From Acidovorax sp. YS12 (GTDB lineage Bacteria; Pseudomonadota; Gammaproteobacteria; Burkholderiales; Burkholderiaceae_C), in the NCBI GenBank assembly GCA_021496925.1, contig CP053915.1, positions 2,817,501-2,881,500 of the forward strand: a DNA stretch of 64,000 bases, written 5' to 3'. A program made the position numbers and the translations under genes. Below are positions 53,789 to 63,330 of this stretch, piece after piece. Below the pieces are notes generated by a model, which was not told where the DNA came from, did no database searches, and saw nothing but the letters and a program-made list of their open reading frames with translations. How positions within the stretch are numbered: the stretch's first letter is position 1; the number at the start of each line of letters is the position of its first letter.

Positions 53789-56509
53789 TCAGACCACCAG
53801 GTTGACCAGGCGCCCGGGCACCACCACCACCTTCTTCGGCGTGGCGCCTGCGGCGAATTTCTCGAAGGCCTCGCTGGCCACGGCCAGGCGCTCGATCTCG
53901 GCCTTGTCGGCGGCGGCGGGCACGCGGATGGCACCGCGCAGCTTGCCGTTGACCTGCAGCATCAGCTCGATCTCGTCCTGCACCAGCGCGGCCGGATCGA
54001 CCTGCGGCCAGGGCGCGTCGAGCAAATCGCCCAGCACGCTGGCGTAGCCGAGCTGGCTCCACAGCCCGTGGGCGATGTGCGGCGTGGCCGGGTAGAGCAC
54101 GCGCAGCAGGATGCCGAAGCCCTCGATCAGCGCCACGGGCGCGCCCGCGTCGCCGTGCGCCTTGAAGTCCTCCAGCGCGTTGATCATCTTCATCGCGCCG
54201 GAGACCACGGTGTTGTACTGCATGCGCTGGTAGTCGTACTGCACCTGCTTGAGCACGGTGTGGATCTCGCGCCGCAGCGCCTGCGCACCGGGGCCGAACT
54301 GCACGTCCTTCAGACTGGTGTAGCCGGCCACGCTGGCGTCGGCGGCGACCTTGTCGATGGCGGCGAGCTTGACGGCGAAGTTCCACACGCGGCGCAGGAA
54401 GCGGTAGCTGCCTTCCACGGCGGCGTCGTTCCACTCCAGCGTCAGCTCGGGCGGCGCGGTGAACATGGTGTACAGGCGCGCGGTATCGGCGCCGTATTTC
54501 TCGATGAGCTGCTGCGGATCGACACCGTTGTTCTTCGACTTGGACATGGTGCCCACGCCCTCGTAGTCGATGGGCGTGCCCACCGGCAGCAGGCCGTCGC
54601 CGCTCTCGGCCGGGTTCTTCAGGCGGGCAGAGACGACCTTGCCCGCGTCGTCGTGGATGTGCTCCACGTCGTGCGGCCAGAAGTAGTCCTTGCCGCCCTT
54701 GGCGGTGCGGCGGCTGTAGATGTGGTTCAGCACCATGCCCTGGGTGAGCAGCTTGGTGAAGGGCTCGTCCACTTTCACCAGCCCCAGGTCGCGCATCACC
54801 TTGGTCCAGAAGCGCGCGTACAGCAGATGCAGGATGGCGTGCTCGATGCCACCGATGTACTGGTCCATCGGCATCCAGTAGTCGGCGCCCTCGGCCACCA
54901 TGGCTTCGCGGTTCTTCGGGTCGCAATAGCGCATGAAGTACCACGAGCTGTCCACGAAGGTGTCCATGGTGTCGGTCTCGCGCCGTGCGGGTTTGCCGCA
55001 GCAGGGGCAGGCCACGCCGGCGTGGAAGGCTTCGCTTTTCACCAGCGGGTTGCCCGAGCCGTCGGGCACCAGGTCCTGCGGCAGCACCACGGGCAGGTCC
55101 TTCTCGGGCACGGGCTGCGCGCCGCAGTCGGCGCAGTGGATGATGGGGATCGGCGTGCCCCAGTAGCGCTGGCGGCTCACGCCCCAGTCGCGCAGGCGCC
55201 AGGTGGTTTTCTTCTCGCCCAGGCCGACACCATTCACCTGTTTTGCGGCGAGCAGTTCGGCCACCTTGTCCACGGCCTGCGCGTGGGGCAGGCCGTCGAG
55301 TTCACCGGAGTTGACGCACACGCACTTCTGCTTGTCGCCGTACCACTCCTGCCAGGCATCGGTGCTGAAATCCTGGCCTTGCACGGCCACCACCTGCCGG
55401 ATCGGCAGGCCGTATTTCCGGGCGAAGGCGAAGTCGCGCTCATCGTGCGCGGGCACGCCCATCACGGCGCCGTCGCCATAGCTCATGAGCACGTAGTTGC
55501 CCACCCACACCTCGACCTGCGCGCCGGTGAGCGGGTGCGTGACGTGCAATCCCGTGGGCATGCCCTCTTTTTCCTTGACGGCCAGCTCGGCCTCGGTGGT
55601 GCCGCCCTTCTTGCATTCCTCGATGAAGGCGGCGAGCCGGGCGTTGCCCTGCGCGGCATGCGCGGCCAGCGGGTGCTCGGGCGCCACGGCGCAGAAGGTG
55701 ACGCCCATGATGGTGTCGGCGCGCGTGGTGAAGACGTACATCCTGCCGTCCTGGATCGGCTGGCCGTCCGCGCCCTGGATGCCGTGCGTGAAGGCGAAGC
55801 GCACGCCCGCGCTCTTGCCGATCCAGTTCTCCTGCATCAGCCGCACCTTGTCGGGCCAGCCGGTCAGCGTGGCCTTGTCGTTGCCGATCTGCACATGGTC
55901 GAGCAACTCCTGCGCGTAGTCGGTGATCTTCAGGTAGTAGCCCGGGATCTCGCGCTTTTCCACCAGCGCGCCGGTGCGCCAGCCACGGCCGTCGATCACC
56001 TGCTCGTTGGCCAGCACGGTCTGGTCCACCGGGTCCCAGTTGACCACCTGGGTCTTGCGGTAGGCAATGCCCTTTTCCAGCATCTTCAGGAACAGCCACT
56101 GGTTCCAGCGGTAGTAATCAGGGTCGCAGGTGGCGACTTCGCGGCTCCAGTCGATGGCCAGGCCCATGGCCTGCATCTGGCCCTTCATGTAGGCGATGTT
56201 GTCGTAGGTCCACTGCGCGGGCGGCACCTTGTTCTTCAGCGCGGCGTTCTCGGCGGGCAGGCCGAAGGCGTCCCAGCCCATGGGCATCAGGACGTTGTAC
56301 CCGTTCATGCGCAGGTAGCGCGTGAGCATGTCGTTGATGGTGTAGTTGCGCACGTGGCCCATGTGCAGCTTGCCGCTGGGGTAGGGCAGCATGGAGCAGG
56401 CGTAGAACTTCTTCCTGCCCGCGTCCTCGGTCACGCGGTAGGCGTCGGTGGCGGCCCAGTGGGCGTGCGCGGCGCGCTCCACCTCGGTGTGGTTGTATTT
56501 GTCTTGCAT
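53789..56509 (-). CDS. leuS: Leucyl-tRNA synthetase LeuS
   Basis: Charges tRNA-Leu with leucine. The 906 aa length is slightly above the usual 860-880. Class I signatures are present: the HIGH motif as HMGH in LPYPSGKLHMGHVRNYTIND and the KMSKS motif as MSKSKNNGVDPQ. The editing domain includes FTTRADTIMGVTFCAVAPEH. The ATG at 56509 (MQDKYNHTEVERAAHAHW) is chosen over a longer frame to 56617 that runs into the upstream repeat. First gene of leuS-lptE-holA. Confidence 0.97.
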   Translation of the reverse strand: MQDKYNHTEVERAAHAHWAATDAYRVTEDAGRKKFYACSMLPYPSGKLHMGHVRNYTINDMLTRYLRMNGYNVLMPMGWDAFGLPAENAALKNKVPPAQWTYDNIAYMKGQMQAMGLAIDWSREVATCDPDYYRWNQWLFLKMLEKGIAYRKTQVVNWDPVDQTVLANEQVIDGRGWRTGALVEKREIPGYYLKITDYAQELLDHVQIGNDKATLTGWPDKVRLMQENWIGKSAGVRFAFTHGIQGADGQPIQDGRMYVFTTRADTIMGVTFCAVAPEHPLAAHAAQGNARLAAFIEECKKGGTTEAELAVKEKEGMPTGLHVTHPLTGAQVEVWVGNYVLMSYGDGAVMGVPAHDERDFAFARKYGLPIRQVVAVQGQDFSTDAWQEWYGDKQKCVCVNSGELDGLPHAQAVDKVAELLAAKQVNGVGLGEKKTTWRLRDWGVSRQRYWGTPIPIIHCADCGAQPVPEKDLPVVLPQDLVPDGSGNPLVKSEAFHAGVACPCCGKPARRETDTMDTFVDSSWYFMRYCDPKNREAMVAEGADYWMPMDQYIGGIEHAILHLLYARFWTKVMRDLGLVKVDEPFTKLLTQGMVLNHIYSRRTAKGGKDYFWPHDVEHIHDDAGKVVSARLKNPAESGDGLLPVGTPIDYEGVGTMSKSKNNGVDPQQLIEKYGADTARLYTMFTAPPELTLEWNDAAVEGSYRFLRRVWNFAVKLAAIDKVAADASVAGYTSLKDVQFGPGAQALRREIHTVLKQVQYDYQRMQYNTVVSGAMKMINALEDFKAHGDAGAPVALIEGFGILLRVLYPATPHIAHGLWSQLGYASVLGDLLDAPWPQVDPAALVQDEIELMLQVNGKLRGAIRVPAAADKAEIERLAVASEAFEKFAAGATPKKVVVVPGRLVNLVV

Positions 56510-56839
56510 GGGAACTGGTGGGAAGGGTTGCAGTCTCAGAACGTGTGAAAGAATCCGGCGTGCCCGGGCAGGCCGCGAAAACGCGCCCGCCCTAGGCGCA
56601 AAGCGCAGCCATAGCAAGGGCTATGGCGAGCATTTGCAACGCCGGACGGGTGTGTTTTGGCGGAATGAGCGGGCATGGCGGGTTCTTTTACACGTTCTCA
56701 ACTGCGTTGCGCGGATTTTAGGCGCTCGCCGCCATGGCCCCCGCCGAAGGGCGCCCTCCGCCGCAGCCCTTGCGCCCAGGCGGCCCCACGGGCCGCCGTC
56801 CCGCCTTCCCATCCACTCGCGTGAAAGGAGCCCCCGCTG
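56510..56839. other. 330-bp gap between leuS and mscS
   Basis: Divergent promoter region for leuS and the MscS-type gene. About half of it is the inverted-repeat element at 56538-56698. The rest is GC-rich with no recognisable gene. Confidence 0.65.
56538..56698. repeat. 161-bp imperfect inverted-repeat element (family B)
   Basis: The ends begin AGAACGTGTGAAAGAATCCG on the plus strand and AGAACGTGTAAAAGAACCCG on the minus strand and stay alignable for about 50 nt inwards. The centre holds a perfect 8-bp hairpin GCCATAGC-AAGG-GCTATGGC (56608-56627). This is a MITE-like or structured element in the leuS/mscS divergent region. Confidence 0.75.
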
Positions 56840-58102
56840 GTGCAGCCGTTTGCCTTCCTGTCCGAACTCGATCCCTGGGCCGTCACCGGCCTGTCCCTGG
56901 CCGCGCTGGCGCTGCTGGCGTTCGCGGCGCGCGCCGCCGCCGGGTGGCTGCTGCGCCAGGTGTCGCGCCGCTGGCGCGCCGCGCCGCAGACGCGCTGGTC
57001 CGCCGCGCTGCTGCACGAGCCGGTGCTGCAGCGGCTGGCGCAGATGGCGCCCTCGCTGGTGGTGCAGGCCAGCATCGGCGCCGTGCCGCACCTGGACGCC
57101 GCCGCGGCCACGGTGGTGCGCAACGTGGCTCTGGCGCTGACGGTGCTGCACGGCGTGCGTACGCTCATGGCGCTGCTCGACGCGCTGAACGAGGCCCACG
57201 CCGCCGCCGCGCGCCCGCGCTCCATCAAGAGCTACGTGCAGCTGGGCAAGCTGGTGCTCATGCTGCTGGGGGCGATCGTGATCGTGGCGGCGCTGATCGA
57301 CCGCTCGCCGCTGATCCTGCTGTCGGGCCTGGGCGCCATGTCGGCGGTGCTGATGCTGGTGTTCAAGGACACCATCCTCTCCTTCACCGCCGGGGTGCAG
57401 CTGGCGTCGAACGACATGCTGCGCGTGGGCGACTGGATCGAGATGCCCCAGGTGGGCGCCGACGGCGACGTGGTGGACATCGCGCTGCACACCGTGAAAG
57501 TGCAGAACTGGGACAAGACCATCACCACCATCCCCACCTGGCGGCTCATGAGCGAGAGCTACCGCAACTGGCGCGGCATGTCCGAATCCGGGGGGCGGCG
57601 CATCAAGCGCACGCTGCGGCTGGACACGGCCTCGGTGCGCTTCCTCACGGCCGAGGAAACCGCGCGCCTGGCGCGCATCGCGCTGCTCACGCCCTACCTC
57701 GAAGGCAAGCAGCGCGAGGTGGCCGACAGCAACGCCGCGCTGCGCGAGCGCCTGGGCGAAGGTGCGGCCGAGCCCGCCAACCAGCGCCGCCTGACCAACC
57801 TGGGCACCTTCCGCGCCTACGTGCAGGCCTACCTGCGCGCCCACCCCGGCATCCACCAGGGCATGACGCTGATGGTGCGCGCGCTGGAGCCCACGCCGCA
57901 GGGCGTGCCGCTGGAGCTGTACTGCTTCACCGCAACGACGGCCTGGGTGGCCTACGAGGGCACGCAGGGCGACATCTTCGACCACCTGCTGGCCGTCCTG
58001 CCCGAGTTCGGGCTGCGCCTGTACCAGAGCCCCTCGGGCAGCGACGTGCGCGCCGTGCTGCATGCGGACAAGGATGCGGACGCACTGGCGCTACAACAAT
58101 AG
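56840..58102 (+). CDS. MscS-family mechanosensitive ion channel
   Basis: A 420 aa inner-membrane channel of the MscS family, closest in layout to the YbdG/MscM branch. Membrane helices lie in the N-terminal 170 residues, then the pore-lining and beta-domain region: LIDRSPLILLSGLGAMSAVL, LVFKDTILSFTAGVQLASND and MLRVGDWIEMPQVGADGDVV, with the insertion typical of YbdG-like proteins. Start GTG at 56840 with AAAGGAG about nine bases ahead. Protects against osmotic down-shock; stands alone. Confidence 0.9.
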   Translation: MQPFAFLSELDPWAVTGLSLAALALLAFAARAAAGWLLRQVSRRWRAAPQTRWSAALLHEPVLQRLAQMAPSLVVQASIGAVPHLDAAAATVVRNVALALTVLHGVRTLMALLDALNEAHAAAARPRSIKSYVQLGKLVLMLLGAIVIVAALIDRSPLILLSGLGAMSAVLMLVFKDTILSFTAGVQLASNDMLRVGDWIEMPQVGADGDVVDIALHTVKVQNWDKTITTIPTWRLMSESYRNWRGMSESGGRRIKRTLRLDTASVRFLTAEETARLARIALLTPYLEGKQREVADSNAALRERLGEGAAEPANQRRLTNLGTFRAYVQAYLRAHPGIHQGMTLMVRALEPTPQGVPLELYCFTATTAWVAYEGTQGDIFDHLLAVLPEFGLRLYQSPSGSDVRAVLHADKDADALALQQ

Positions 58103-58206
58103 GAGCTGGTTGCGCTTTCCATTACTCGATTTCAGCCATAAAATATGCTGAAACTATGAATTGGCAAGCGCTACCAGCTATTCTTTCGATAGCTTACAGC
58201 CCCGCG
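58103..58206. repeat. Two family A repeat half-copies (copy 13) between mscS and the S24 gene
   Basis: GGAGCTGGTTGCGCTTTCCA just after the mscS stop and GGCAAGCGCTACCAGCTATT at about 58162-58181, in opposite orientation, so that GAGCTGGTTGCGCTT pairs imperfectly with AAGCGCTACCAGCT across about 45 nt. Located between convergent genes, as a terminator would be. Confidence 0.6.
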
Positions 58207-58899
58207 TCAGATTGCCTCGCTCTGCTTGAACACCAGCCGCCCGATGGGCACGCAGTCCGGCCCGGCGCAGGCCTTGCGCGGAAAGCGCGCCTGGTCCGGG
58301 TTGTCGGCCACGAGCCACCAGCCCGAGCCCTCGCGCTGCACGCGGCGCAGCAGCAGGTCGCCGTAGAAGTTGATGGCGAACACCTGCCCGTCGCGCAGCG
58401 CCGCGTCGGCGGTGTTGATGACCACCACGTCGCCCGTGTGCAGCGACGGCTCCATGCCCGCGCTGCGCACGCGCAGCGCCAGCAGCTGCCCAGGCACATA
58501 GCCGCGCCGCGCCAGCCAGTGCTTGTGCAGCGACAGCGGCGCGTCCTCGTCCGACTCGTCGGGCCAGACCGTGTAGCCGATGAGGCCCGGGCGCATGCGC
58601 AGTTCCACGGGATAGAGCTGGTACACGTCAGGCCCCGCGCCGAAGTCGTAGTCCGCCGCCGGCTCGTGCACGGCATGCGTGGCCGCGGGCGAGAACCACC
58701 CCTGCATGCCGCGCAGGCCCTCGATGCGGCGCACCGTCTTGTCCGAAATGGCACGGTTGCCCAGCAGCATCTGGCGCACGAACGCGCCGCCGCTGTAGCC
58801 CAGCAGGCGGCCGAATGAGGTCACGTTGCCTGCGCACAGCTTTTTCACGGCATCGGCCAGGCGAGCACGGCGCAACTCCTGAATCTGGCTCTCGTCCAT
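58207..58899 (-). CDS. S24/LexA-like helix-turn-helix regulator lacking the catalytic Ser-Lys pair
   Basis: A 230 aa repressor-like protein. The N-terminal helix-turn-helix (about 25-65, SFGRLLGYSGGAFVRQMLLG) is followed by a peptidase S24-like domain (about 120-225). In active relatives the nucleophile sits in VxGxSMEP; here the segment is VRSAGMEPSL, with Gly148 where serine is expected. The general-base lysine is replaced by Arg185 (GDLLLRRVQ). Self-cleavage is therefore unlikely, and the fold may serve only for dimerisation. ATG at 58899. An inverted repeat at 58931-58952 just upstream may be its operator. Confidence 0.85.
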   Translation of the reverse strand: MDESQIQELRRARLADAVKKLCAGNVTSFGRLLGYSGGAFVRQMLLGNRAISDKTVRRIEGLRGMQGWFSPAATHAVHEPAADYDFGAGPDVYQLYPVELRMRPGLIGYTVWPDESDEDAPLSLHKHWLARRGYVPGQLLALRVRSAGMEPSLHTGDVVVINTADAALRDGQVFAINFYGDLLLRRVQREGSGWWLVADNPDQARFPRKACAGPDCVPIGRLVFKQSEAI

Positions 58900-58930
58900 C
58901 GAAGCAAGTTAGCATGCGATTTTCCCCCAT

Positions 58931-58952
58931 TTGCTATCATCAATAGAAGCAA
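58931..58952. promoter_or_regulatory. Inverted repeat upstream of the S24-type regulator gene
   Basis: TTGCT and AGCAA half-sites separated by 12 AT-rich bases, 32 bp upstream of the regulator ATG in the divergent region before the PAS/GGDEF/EAL gene. A plausible operator for autorepression and for control of the neighbour. Confidence 0.4.
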
Positions 58953-59075
58953 TTGGTTTCATTTTTAACCCGTGCGGCCCGGCGCGTCCAGCAATGTCAA
59001 CAAACGTCAGGACCCGCACGCCAGGGGTCAATTGATACCAAGTGCTACCGAAAATGGGTCATAAATCATTCGACA

Positions 59076-61637
59076 ATGGCGCCCCCGATGCTCTCCCCCT
59101 CCGTCCTCCAAGAGAAGGATCCCCATGGGGAACTGCTCGTGCAGACCCTGGAGCAGGCCGCCGACGCGGTGGTCGTCATCGACGAGCACAACCGGGTGGT
59201 TTTCTTCAACCCCGCCGCCGAGCGCCTGTGGGGCTGGGCGCGCGCACAGGTGCTGGGCCATAACGTGAAGATGCTGGTGCCGCCGGAGATCGGCGAGGCG
59301 CACGACGACTACGTCAACGCCAACCGCGCCACGGGCATCAACCGCGTCGTGGGCGCCTCGCGCGAGGTGCCGGTGCAGCGGCGCGACGGCACGCGGCTGT
59401 GGGCCTCCATGTCCATCTCGCGCGTGGTGCTCGGGCCGCGCGTGCTCTACACCGCCTTCCTCAAGGACGTGACCGCGCAGCGCGCGCAGCAGCAGCACCT
59501 GCGCCAGCTCTCGCTGGTGGCCGACCGCAGCGGCAGCGCCATCGTCGTGACCGACGGCGACTTCCGCATCACCTACGTGAACGCGGGCTTCGCGCGGCTG
59601 CTCGGCTGCGGCCCCGAAGAAGCCCTGGGCTGCAGCCCCGCCGCCCTGCTGGGCGGCCCGCACACCGACCGCCGCACGCTCGAAGCCCTGCACGCCCGCG
59701 CCCTCGCCGGGCGGGAGCTGCAGACCCAGGTGCTGCTGTACACCCGCGCCGGGCGCCCGCTGTGGGTCTCCCTGATGATGAACCCGGTGCACGGTACGGC
59801 GGGCAGCCTGGAGCACGCCGTGTTCGTGCTCACCGACATCACGCACACCAAGATCCACGAAGTGCTGCAGCACAAGGTGCTGGACGCCATGGCGCACGGC
59901 GCGCCGCTGCGCGAAACGGCCGTGCTGCTGTGCGGCGAAATCGAGCGCATCGCGCCCGAAGTCACCGCCACGCTGCTGGAGGTGGACGCCGGCGGCCGCC
60001 TGCGCGTGCTCGCCGCGCCCAGCCTGCCGCCGGAGCTCCAGCGCCTGGCCGACGGCATGCCCGTGGGGCCTGGCGCCGGCTGCTGCGGCGCGGCGGCCGC
60101 CACCGGCCAGCCCGTGCTGTGCGCCGACATCGCCAGCGACCCGGGCTGGGCGGCAGCGCGCGAGGCCTTCACGCGCCACGGCCTGCGGGCCTGCTGGTCC
60201 AGCCCCGTGAAGGCGCGCGACGGCGCGGTGCTCGGCACCCTGGCCTTCCACTACCGCACGCCGCGCGGCCCGGACGCGCTGCACGAGCGCCTGGTGGAAG
60301 CCGGCCTGCACCTGTGCGCGCTGCTGCTGGAGCGCGAACGCGAACGCGTGCGCATCCACCAGCTCGCCTACTACGACGCCCTCACCGGCCTGGCCAACCG
60401 CAGCAAGCTGCGCATGCGCGCCGAGCGCCTGCTGCACGACGCGCAGCGCGCCCACCTGCCGCTGGCGCTGGTGTTCATCGACCTGGACCGCTTCAAGCAG
60501 GTCAACGACACCCAGGGCCACCCGGCCGGGGACGCGCTGCTGCGCGCCATGGCGGAGCGGCTGCAGGACAGCGCCCGCACCGGCGACGTGGTGGCGCGCA
60601 TGGGCGGCGACGAGTTCGTGCTGGTGCTGCCGCAGTGCGACGCGCGCCAGGCCGCCATCGCCGCCGAGCGGCTGCTCGCCACCATCGCCCAGCCGGTGGA
60701 GGTGGATGGCGCCACGCTGCACCCCGGCGCCAGCATGGGCATCGCCATGTTCCCCGAGGACGGCGGCGACACCGACACCCTGCTGCGCTGCGCCGACCTG
60801 GCCATGTACCAGGCCAAGGCCGCCAACGGCCCGCGCTACCGCTTCTACCGCGCCGAGATGAACGCCCAGGCCCAGGAACGCTCGCGGCTGGAAGCCGACC
60901 TGCACACGGCGCTGCAATGCGGCGGCCTGGCCCTGCACTACCAGCCGCAGATGGACGGCGCCGCGCTGCGCGGCGTGGAGGCGCTGCTGCGCTGGACGCA
61001 CCCGCAGCTCGGCGCCATCGCCCCCATGCGCCTGGTGGCGCTGGCCGAGGAATGCGGGCTGCTCGGCCCGCTCACCCAGTGGGTGCTCGGCGAAGCCTGC
61101 CGCCAGATGGCCGACTGGCGCGCGCGCGGCGTCACCGTGCCGCACGTGGCGGTCAACTTCCAGGCCGGCAGCTTCCTCGACCCCGGCCTGCCCGCCATGC
61201 TGGCGCGCACGCTGGCGCAGCACGGCCTGCAGCCGGCCGACCTGACGGTGGAGATCACCGAGACCGTCATGCTCGCGCCCGACCCCGCCGTGCTGGAAAC
61301 GGCACGCGCCGTGCGCGCGCGCGGCATCTCGCTGTCGCTGGACGACTTCGGCACCGGCTACTCCAGCCTCGGCGCGCTGCACCGCCTGCCCATCAGCGAG
61401 CTCAAGCTCGACAAGAGCTTCGTGCAGGACATCGAAACCAATGCCACCGCGCGCGCTCTCACCATTGCCGTGCTGCACATCGCGCACGGCCTGGGCCTGC
61501 CCGTGGTGGCCGAAGGCGTGGAAACCCCGGCACAGCGGGAGTTCCTGCAGGCCCAGGGCTGCGCCGTGCACCAGGGCTACCTGTACACCCGCCCCCTGCC
61601 GCCCGAGGCGCTGGAGGCGTGGCTCACGGCGGCCTAG
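59076..61637 (+). CDS. DosP-like PAS-PAS-GAF-GGDEF-EAL cyclic-di-GMP enzyme
   Basis: An 853 aa cytoplasmic protein with the domain order of the E. coli oxygen sensor DosP. PAS1 (about 20-135) aligns through FFNPAAERLWGWARAQVLG and EIGEAHDDYV. His76 is at the proximal haem ligand (E. coli His77), while the distal Met95 is replaced by Ala94. PAS2 and a GAF-like region follow. The GGDEF domain has an intact MGGDEF near 509 with the inhibitory RTGD five residues before it, unlike the degenerate E. coli motif. EAL (GVEALLRW near 634, DDFGTGYSSL, VVAEGVET) keeps its metal ligands, so both activities are possible. ATG at 59076; a start 12 nt later is also possible. Confidence 0.9.
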   Translation: MAPPMLSPSVLQEKDPHGELLVQTLEQAADAVVVIDEHNRVVFFNPAAERLWGWARAQVLGHNVKMLVPPEIGEAHDDYVNANRATGINRVVGASREVPVQRRDGTRLWASMSISRVVLGPRVLYTAFLKDVTAQRAQQQHLRQLSLVADRSGSAIVVTDGDFRITYVNAGFARLLGCGPEEALGCSPAALLGGPHTDRRTLEALHARALAGRELQTQVLLYTRAGRPLWVSLMMNPVHGTAGSLEHAVFVLTDITHTKIHEVLQHKVLDAMAHGAPLRETAVLLCGEIERIAPEVTATLLEVDAGGRLRVLAAPSLPPELQRLADGMPVGPGAGCCGAAAATGQPVLCADIASDPGWAAAREAFTRHGLRACWSSPVKARDGAVLGTLAFHYRTPRGPDALHERLVEAGLHLCALLLERERERVRIHQLAYYDALTGLANRSKLRMRAERLLHDAQRAHLPLALVFIDLDRFKQVNDTQGHPAGDALLRAMAERLQDSARTGDVVARMGGDEFVLVLPQCDARQAAIAAERLLATIAQPVEVDGATLHPGASMGIAMFPEDGGDTDTLLRCADLAMYQAKAANGPRYRFYRAEMNAQAQERSRLEADLHTALQCGGLALHYQPQMDGAALRGVEALLRWTHPQLGAIAPMRLVALAEECGLLGPLTQWVLGEACRQMADWRARGVTVPHVAVNFQAGSFLDPGLPAMLARTLAQHGLQPADLTVEITETVMLAPDPAVLETARAVRARGISLSLDDFGTGYSSLGALHRLPISELKLDKSFVQDIETNATARALTIAVLHIAHGLGLPVVAEGVETPAQREFLQAQGCAVHQGYLYTRPLPPEALEAWLTAA

Positions 61638-61683
61638 CGCGCGCCATGCCCATCCCTATCCCATCGTCAGGAATACGATAGAA

Positions 61684-63315
61684 ATGCAACAGATTCTCAG
61701 AGACATCACCGTGCGGCGCATGGTCATGTATGTGCTCATGCTCATCAGCGCCCTGGTCGCGGTGCTGGCGTTCATCAGCACGCGCGGGCTGCAGCATGCC
61801 GAGCAGTCGCTGGAGCAGAACCACCTGCTGCTCACGGAAACCTCGGCACTCAACATCGCCAACGCCAAGATGCTGCAGGCGCAGCTGGCCCTGTCGCGCC
61901 AGCGCGAGTACACGGCCGCCGGCGACCAGGAGGCCGCCGCGGCGGAGGAGCGCAGCCTGGACGGCATCCTGTCCGTCGCACAGGAGCAGTTCGCGGTCTT
62001 CGCCCGCGCGGCGCAGCCGCACGCCCCGGGGCCCTTGCTGCAGGAGCTGCAGGCCAGCTTCAAGGCCATGGTGGACCAGGGCATCACGGCGCAGCGCAGG
62101 CTGCTCGCGGCGGGCGACATCGCACAGATCGCGCAGCACGTGCGCCAGGTGACCATACCGGCACGCCGCACGCTGGAGGACGCGGTGAACCGCTACGAAG
62201 CCTACGCCGCCGGGCACGAGAGCGCGCTGCTGCAAACCGCGCACGCCAACCGCCGCAACGCCTTCATCGGCACGGCGGCGGTGCTGGGCTTCTGCCTGCT
62301 GCTGATCGTGCTGGGCGACCGCTACGTGGTGCATTTCGTCAAGCGGCCGCTCGACGAGATCAAGGGCCACTTCCGCCGCATCGCCGAAGGCGACCTGACC
62401 CGGCCCATCGAGCTCTTCGGCCGCAACTGCGTGGGCCAGATCCTGCCCTACCTGCGCGACATGCAGGGCAGCCTGGGGGCCACCGTGGGCACGGTGCGCG
62501 AAGGCGTGGGGCAGATCGCCGGCGGCGCCTCGGAAATCGCCGCCGGCAACGCCGACCTGTCCTCGCGCACCGAACAGCAGGCCGCGTCGCTGGAGGAAAC
62601 CGCCTCCAGCATGGAAGAGCTGGCCGCCACCGTGCGCAACAACGCCCACAGCGCCGCCCAGGCACGCGGCATGGCCGAGCAGGCCAGCGCCACCGCGCAG
62701 CGCGGCGGCGACGCCATGCAGCAGACCGTGGCCACCATGCGCCGCATCGCCGAGGGCTCGCGCCGCGTGGACGACATCACCACCGTCATCGACTCCATCG
62801 CCTTCCAGACCAACATCCTGGCGCTGAACGCCGCCGTGGAAGCCGCCCGCGCAGGGGAGCAGGGCAAGGGCTTCGCGGTGGTGGCCAGCGAGGTGCGCAC
62901 GCTGGCGCAGCGCAGCGCCGCCGCGGCCAAGGAAATCAAGGACCTGATCGCCGACTCCAACGCCACGGTGGCCGAAGGCACGCGCCAGGTGGAAGCCGCG
63001 GGCGTCACCATGGACGGCATCCTGGACGCGGTGCACAAGCTCTCCTCCCTGGTCGGCGAGATCGCCACCGCCTCGCACGAGCAGGCGGCGGGCATCGAGC
63101 AGGTCAACCGCGCCATGGCGCAGATGGACCAGGTGACGCAGCAGAACGCCGCCCTGGTCGAGCAGGCCGCCGCCGCGGCGGGCTCGCTCGAATCCCAGGC
63201 CCAGCACCTGAACCAGGCCGTCGCCATCTTCCGCCTGAACGAAGGCGGCGCGGCGGCCCTGCCCCGGCAGCCCCACACCGCGGCGCCACGCCTGCCCGCA
63301 TCGTCCCATCCCTAG
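61684..63315 (+). CDS. Methyl-accepting chemotaxis protein (Tar-like ligand domain)
   Basis: A 543 aa chemoreceptor. Helix 1 is at about residues 13-31 (VMYVLMLISALVAVLAFIST), then a periplasmic domain with a TarH-type helical pattern, helix 2 at about 196-215 (AFIGTAAVLGFCLLLIVLGD), HAMP, and the signalling domain with DSIAFQTNILALNAAVEAAR. No CheR tether at the C-terminus. ATG at 61684, 46 nt behind the DosP-like gene. A second receptor follows 15 nt later. Confidence 0.93.
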   Translation: MQQILRDITVRRMVMYVLMLISALVAVLAFISTRGLQHAEQSLEQNHLLLTETSALNIANAKMLQAQLALSRQREYTAAGDQEAAAAEERSLDGILSVAQEQFAVFARAAQPHAPGPLLQELQASFKAMVDQGITAQRRLLAAGDIAQIAQHVRQVTIPARRTLEDAVNRYEAYAAGHESALLQTAHANRRNAFIGTAAVLGFCLLLIVLGDRYVVHFVKRPLDEIKGHFRRIAEGDLTRPIELFGRNCVGQILPYLRDMQGSLGATVGTVREGVGQIAGGASEIAAGNADLSSRTEQQAASLEETASSMEELAATVRNNAHSAAQARGMAEQASATAQRGGDAMQQTVATMRRIAEGSRRVDDITTVIDSIAFQTNILALNAAVEAARAGEQGKGFAVVASEVRTLAQRSAAAAKEIKDLIADSNATVAEGTRQVEAAGVTMDGILDAVHKLSSLVGEIATASHEQAAGIEQVNRAMAQMDQVTQQNAALVEQAAAAAGSLESQAQHLNQAVAIFRLNEGGAAALPRQPHTAAPRLPASSHP

Positions 63316-63330
63316 CCCCAGACCCCGGCC

